Of a DNA stretch of 8,147 bases, positions 5,334 through 8,147 are shown piece after piece (the first letter of the stretch is position 1; the number at the start of each line of letters is the position of its first letter). The translations under genes and the position numbers were made by a program. The stretch comes from Sphingomonas sp. (GTDB lineage: Bacteria; Pseudomonadota; Alphaproteobacteria; Sphingomonadales; Sphingomonadaceae), in assembly GCA_013812805.1 (NCBI GenBank), contig JACCSV010000298.1, positions 1 through 8,147 of the forward strand, written 5' to 3'. Under the pieces are notes generated by a model. That model worked only from the letters and a program-made list of their open reading frames with translations. It made no database searches and was not told the DNA's origin.

Positions 5334-6638
5334 ATGAAAAGTATGGCCATAATTTCTCGCGCCGCGATAGCAGTCCTTTCGCTCAGTCTGACTGCGCGGG
5401 CTGTCGCGCAGGACCTGCCAATCGAGCCCGTCGCCTTGCCGCCGGCCGTGGAGCAGGGTGTCGATATGGTTTACATCGACCCTGAAATTGCGGGCGACAT
5501 CCGGTGGCGCAATACGAAGCTGGATGAGATAACCTTTGCCCGATACGCGGGCGCACCGCTTGACCTGATTCAGGCGATCAACCCGCTGTATACCGATCTG
5601 CGCCGCGCCTTGGTGGGCTACCAGAAGCAGTGGGGCAGTCTACCGCAGTTCCGGATTCCTGCCGGCCCAGATCTGCGCATCGGCTCACAAGGCGAGCGCG
5701 TCACGTTGCTGCGCGAGCGGCTTGGGCTTCCGGTCGGCAGCCGGTTCGACGACGCTTTGGCGAAGCGGGTCTCCGCATATCAAAGGGTCCACGGTCTAGA
5801 GCCAGACGGCGTCGGTGGCGAAGCACTGATCACATCGCTGAACCAGGGTGCTGTACACTACGGACACGTGCTGATGATCAACATGGAGCGGGCGCGCAGG
5901 CTGCCTGCTCCTGGCGAGCTGAAGCGTCACATCATTGTGGATGCCGGTTCGGCCAGAGTGTTGATGTACGAAAATGACGCGCTGGTGGACTCGATGCGCG
6001 CGATCGTCGGGACGAACGAGACGCAGACGCCGATGATGGCCGCGCTAATCCGCTATGCCAATGTAAATCCTTACTGGAATGTGCCTCCGTCGCTCAATCG
6101 GAAATTGGTTGCGCCCCGCGTACTCGAGCAGGGTATCGGTTATCTCAGCGAGCGCAATTATGAGGTTTTCGCCAATTGGGCAGGAAATGCTCCTCAGCTC
6201 GACCCTGCGGGCGTTGACTGGCAAGCTGTAAAGGACGGCGAGCTGGAGCTACGCATCGGCCGGCGCCCCGGACCCGGCAATTCGATGGGTGACATCAAGT
6301 TCATGATGCCAAACGCGCTCGGGATTTATCTCCACGATACCCACAACAAGACCGTTTTCTCGAAAGCTGATCGCTGGGTTAGCAATGGATGCGTCCGCTT
6401 GGAGGACGCGCACCGGCTGGCGACCTGGCTCTTCGGAGCTATGCCAAAAGGGCGCGACCCGCATGTTGAAGAGCGCGTCGAGTTGCGTGAGCCCGTCCCT
6501 GTGTTTGTCACTTACCTCACGGCCGCCGCCACGGGCGACGATGTCGTGTTCCGTGCCGACCGGTATCACCGCGACGCGGCCGTGCTCGCCCGATACTTCG
6601 CGAGAGAACTGCAATTGCCCGCAACCGCTCAGCAATAA
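5334..6638 (+). CDS. YcbB-type L,D-transpeptidase
   Basis: The 434-residue protein cross-links peptidoglycan stem peptides in the periplasm through a cysteine nucleophile (3-3 links or related reactions; the exact one is not visible). A signal peptide covers residues 1-26 with probable cleavage after AVAQ. Residues 45-110 form a scaffold region typical of the YcbB/LdtD branch. A peptidoglycan-binding type 1 domain spans about 114-170 (LRIGSQGERVTLLRERLGLP through AYQRVHGLEPDG). The YkuD catalytic domain runs from about 197, with the branch-specific cap near 244-285 (NPYWNVPPSLNRKLVAP). The active site HDTHNK (His334) and SNGCVR (Cys353, Arg355) is complete. A C-terminal region of about 60 residues includes VFVTYLTA. 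Length is shorter than E. coli LdtD. The ATG at 5334 follows TAGGTAGAG; ATG 5343 is an alternative. It appears monocistronic. Confidence 0.93.
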   Translation: MKSMAIISRAAIAVLSLSLTARAVAQDLPIEPVALPPAVEQGVDMVYIDPEIAGDIRWRNTKLDEITFARYAGAPLDLIQAINPLYTDLRRALVGYQKQWGSLPQFRIPAGPDLRIGSQGERVTLLRERLGLPVGSRFDDALAKRVSAYQRVHGLEPDGVGGEALITSLNQGAVHYGHVLMINMERARRLPAPGELKRHIIVDAGSARVLMYENDALVDSMRAIVGTNETQTPMMAALIRYANVNPYWNVPPSLNRKLVAPRVLEQGIGYLSERNYEVFANWAGNAPQLDPAGVDWQAVKDGELELRIGRRPGPGNSMGDIKFMMPNALGIYLHDTHNKTVFSKADRWVSNGCVRLEDAHRLATWLFGAMPKGRDPHVEERVELREPVPVFVTYLTAAATGDDVVFRADRYHRDAAVLARYFARELQLPATAQQ

Positions 6639-6775
6639 ATTCAGCCGCAAGCGCGACCCACGCATTAGAACGTCGGATCCCAAGTGCTGCATGGCCCGCA
6701 GTCCGTGACTGATTGCGTCGATGGACATCGCCCCCGTTCAGCACGCGGCCCTCAACTGTCGTTAGTCTTTACTCC

Positions 6776-7093
6776 TTAAGGACCCCGGCGAATGTGTGCG
6801 CGGTAGATGCTAAATCGGCCTTCGCAGGCCGAGTCGGCGATTATCATCACACCGGCGCAGACGACCCCGCTTTCTGTCTTCGTCCCGGATAGCTCCTGAA
6901 CCACGAGCGGGTCGGCCGCGACCCGCTCGACCGCGATGCCGGCGTCCCGGCATTCATCGACGATGTACCTCAGCAGTTGGGCGGCGTCTTCCGGAGCGTA
7001 GCCCCAGAGCTCAACGGGCAGCGGATTGGGCGCGGCATCAACCCGCAGTGCCGACGCAATCCCAAGCGCCATCTCGCGCATGCCTGCCATCAT
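6776..7093 (-). CDS. Unknown protein, about 105 residues
   Basis: The frame extends up to 7201, but GGAGAGA sits directly before tandem ATGs at 7093 and 7090, so the start is placed there. The product begins MMAGMREMALGIASALRVDA and has an amphipathic helix around PEDAAQLLRYIVDECRDAGI, strand-like VERVAADPLVVQE, then VVCAGVMIIADSA and a basic end. It looks like a small soluble alpha/beta protein without signal peptide or membrane helix. I do not recognise the family. It points away from the paralog pair at 7234-8112 and shares a 140-base gap with it, so joint regulation is possible. Its stop lies about 138 bases from the end of the transpeptidase gene, convergently. Confidence 0.6.
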   Translation of the reverse strand: MMAGMREMALGIASALRVDAAPNPLPVELWGYAPEDAAQLLRYIVDECRDAGIAVERVAADPLVVQELSGTKTESGVVCAGVMIIADSACEGRFSIYRAHIRRGP

Positions 7094-7233
7094 TCTCTCC
7101 TGGCATTCGGCTGAAACTCGACCGGAGCTGCACTGCCTTGTCGGCGCACCGGCGCGCAAGACGGGGGATCTTATAAGGAGCTCAGCCGAGCTCTCTCCCA
7201 CAAGCGGGAGCCCCCGACATCGGAGGATATAAG
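7094..7233. promoter_or_regulatory. Divergent gap with stacked hairpins
   Basis: This gap separates a minus-strand gene from the paralog pair, so at least two promoters are expected. I cannot identify convincing -35 and -10 boxes; TTATAA at 7171-7176 is the only AT-rich hexamer. On the plus strand three small inverted repeats follow one another: GAGCTC-AGCC-GAGCTC (7178-7193), CTCCC-N6-GGGAG (7195-7210) and CCGA-CA-TCGG near 7214-7223. They lead into the ribosome binding site GGAGG at about 7220-7225. They could form a structured 5' leader; GAGCTC is also a DNA palindrome and could be an operator. Confidence 0.35.
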
Positions 7234-7623
7234 ATGCTAGTCATTTCCGACGGCGCCGCCCTCGAGCGCGCCCAAACCCTGCTGCCTGACACAATCCGCG
7301 ACCTGCTGCTACTTCGCCGGGACCAGCTCGGCGGCGAAATCGACGGCCACGCCCGCTTCGTCGTCTTCGAACCCGGAGACCGGCCGTGCTGGCTGGAGGA
7401 CGCCATGGGCTTCTCCGTCTTCCAGAACATCGCCAGCGGCGCCTGGCACGGGGACCCCGACTTCACCCCGGGCTGGGAGTGGATCGAGGACCACGGCCAC
7501 TGCTGGGAGATGGCGTTCCAGCTCACCGACGACCTCACCCACGCGGTCATCGTCGTGAACGCGCCGGGGGTGTGCCGCCGCGTCGCCGACCTCTGCAGGG
7601 CGTACGCGCTGCAGAGCGCCTAG
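7234..7623 (+). CDS. Unknown protein, first of two paralogs
   Basis: The 129-residue protein has no signal peptide or membrane helix. Visible landmarks are an N-terminal helix (TIRDLLLLRRDQLGG), FVVFEPGD at 42-49, WLEDAMGFSVF at 53-63, WEWIEDHGHCWEMAFQL at 81-97, a valine-rich strand (HAVIVVN) and a C-terminal helix VADLCRAY at 117-124. The protein is acidic with many Trp residues. GGAGG ends about 8 bases before the ATG, giving a firm start. The gene at 7720 encodes a similar protein: EPGD aligns with EAGD, GFS with GFS, and CRAY with CRAY. The family is unknown to me. Codon use is strongly GC-ending, unlike the genes at 3200-5100. Long antisense and alternative-frame openings over this gene are shadows of that bias. 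Confidence 0.75.
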   Translation: MLVISDGAALERAQTLLPDTIRDLLLLRRDQLGGEIDGHARFVVFEPGDRPCWLEDAMGFSVFQNIASGAWHGDPDFTPGWEWIEDHGHCWEMAFQLTDDLTHAVIVVNAPGVCRRVADLCRAYALQSA

Positions 7624-7662
7624 CCGTACCACACGACAATCGGCCGCACCGAGCGGCGTCAT

Positions 7663-7698
7663 GGCGTCCCCGGTCTCCCCGGCAGGCGCCTTTTCTTT
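7663..7698 (+). terminator. Terminator-like hairpin between the paralogs
   Basis: GGCG (7663-7666) pairs with CGCC (7687-7690) and CCGG (7670-7673) with CCGG (7679-7682), leaving a 5-nt loop and a small internal loop. TTTTCTTT follows at 7691-7698. This is a reasonable intrinsic terminator 40 bases after the first paralog's stop codon. Because it lies in the leader of the second gene it could also act as an attenuator. Confidence 0.45.
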
Positions 7699-7712
7699 GC
7701 CTGAGAAAGGGC
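7688..7712 (+). promoter_or_regulatory. Hairpin masking the second paralog's ribosome binding site
   Basis: Bases 7688-7696 (GCCTTTTCT) pair with 7704-7712 (AGAAAGGGC) in nine pairs including one G-T, around a 7-nt loop. The 3' arm contains AAAGGG, the Shine-Dalgarno for ATG 7720 (spacing 8 bases). The 5' arm reuses the terminator's last bases and its T-tract, so the two folds exclude each other. This arrangement suggests control of the second gene by RNA structure, but no ligand or protein can be named. Confidence 0.4.
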
Positions 7713-7719
7713 CACTCAC

Positions 7720-8112
7720 ATGAAGGTATTTGCAACCGCCGCGGCCATCGTCGCGGCACCCCAAGACACGACCGACCCGCGGCTCGCCGAGCTGCTCGCC
7801 AACCGCGGCCGCGACTGGGCCTCGACCGGCCTTCTCGACCTCACGCTCCTGCTGGTCGTCGAGGCGGGCGACACGGAGGAGGAGATCGTCGAGGCGGCCG
7901 GCTTCTCGCCGCTCGTCAATCCGATCGACGGGATCCGCTGGGGGTCGCCCGGCTTCCACCGTCACCACGACTAGCTCGAGCTGCACAACGACTGGTTCGA
8001 GCTGATCTTCACGATCGGCAACTCGGGCTGGGCCTGCGTGATGTTCATCCAAGACGATGACGAAACACTGACAGAGCTCGTCGAGTTCTGCCGTGCCTAT
8101 GTCGGCGAATAA
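7720..8112 (+). pseudogene. Unknown protein, second paralog, with in-frame TAG
   Basis: Translation from ATG 7720 runs 84 codons to TAG at 7972-7974. The same frame then continues as clearly coding sequence (LELHNDWFELIFTIGNSGWA and on to LVEFCRAYVGE) to TAA at 8110-8112. Reading through gives 130 codons, against 129 for the paralog at 7234-7623. The two align without gaps from EPGD/EAGD to beyond the stop, and the TAG falls opposite Trp83 of the paralog, so a TGG-to-TAG change explains it. Landmarks are DLTLLLVVEAGD at 40-51, EAAGFSPL at 58-65 and FCRAY near the end. It may be a recent nonsense mutation, a sequencing error, or a gene relying on suppression. The function is unknown. The truncated 84-residue form would lack the conserved C-terminal third. 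Confidence 0.7.
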
Positions 8113-8133
8113 AGCCCCCGAAAACCTTGCAAT

Positions 8134-8140
8134 GGAAAGG
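8134..8140 (+). promoter_or_regulatory. Ribosome binding site at window edge
   Basis: GGAAAGG lies 22 bases after the stop of the preceding frame and 7 bases before the window ends, the right distance for a start codon at about 8148. A following gene in the same direction is likely. An ATG at 8132-8134 could instead start a frame running off the edge, but it has no site of its own. Confidence 0.45.
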
Positions 8141-8147
8141 AAATACC

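Noticed and set aside
6249..6744. Minus-strand frames over the end of the L,D-transpeptidase gene
   Set aside because: They are antisense to a region with an intact catalytic motif and conserved C-terminal domain; no start signals.
7309..8060. Long alternative frames over the paralog pair: 247 codons on the minus strand and 224 on the plus strand
   Set aside because: They are rich in Arg, Pro, Gly or Asp, lack a ribosome binding site and run across two separate genes that are supported by paralogy and Shine-Dalgarno sites. GC-rich third positions keep such frames open.
1..8147. CRISPR array, insertion sequence or toxin-antitoxin pair
   Set aside because: There are no regularly spaced direct repeats, no transposase-like protein, and no gene pair with the size and overlap typical of toxin-antitoxin systems that I could recognise.

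Overview
The window looks like a piece of a high-GC alphaproteobacterial chromosome, most likely from a sphingomonad (order Sphingomonadales). The pointers are two DUF6894-type small proteins, a secreted DUF4440/NTF2-like protein of a kind I associate with sphingomonads, a YcbB-type L,D-transpeptidase, and a short inverted repeat of the form TGTCCGC-N12-GCGGACA. The taxonomic call is inference from these features, not from a database search.

Layout. At the left end (1-830) two minus-strand genes, a two-helix zinc-ribbon membrane protein and a small lipoprotein, each end on a near-identical 30-nt hairpin repeat that touches the stop codon. A gene-poor stretch (808-1410) holds only decayed sequence. 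A plus-strand YihY/BrkB-family membrane protein follows (1411-2529) with a strong UUCG hairpin behind it. The next 740 bases (2530-3272) hold no convincing gene. They contain a degenerate hairpin repeat, a tRNA-like scrap on the minus strand, an exact 3' half of a tRNA-Thr(CGU) gene (2874-2918), and another worn repeat copy. This looks like the scar or end of an integrated element.

From 3273 to 5112 there is a lipoprotein of unknown function, the secreted DUF4440-like protein, and a convergent pair of DUF6894 paralogs. Then comes the L,D-transpeptidase (5334-6638), a cell-wall enzyme and the best-characterised gene here.

The right end (6776-8147) changes in character: third codon positions are very GC-rich and the genes match nothing I recognise. 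One minus-strand gene and two plus-strand genes diverge from a shared hairpin-rich gap. The two plus-strand genes (129 and 130 codons) are full-length paralogs of each other. The second is interrupted by an in-frame TAG at the column where the first has Trp83. Between them lies a leader that can fold either as a terminator-like hairpin or as a hairpin that hides the second gene's ribosome binding site. A ribosome binding site at the very edge suggests a further gene just beyond the window.

No single pathway ties the window together. Several products act in the envelope (two lipoproteins, two membrane proteins, a periplasmic transpeptidase, a secreted NTF2-like protein); the rest are small proteins of unknown role. 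I see no integrase, transposase, CRISPR array, toxin-antitoxin pair or complete RNA gene. The most promising undescribed unit is the paralog pair and its leader at 7094-8147.
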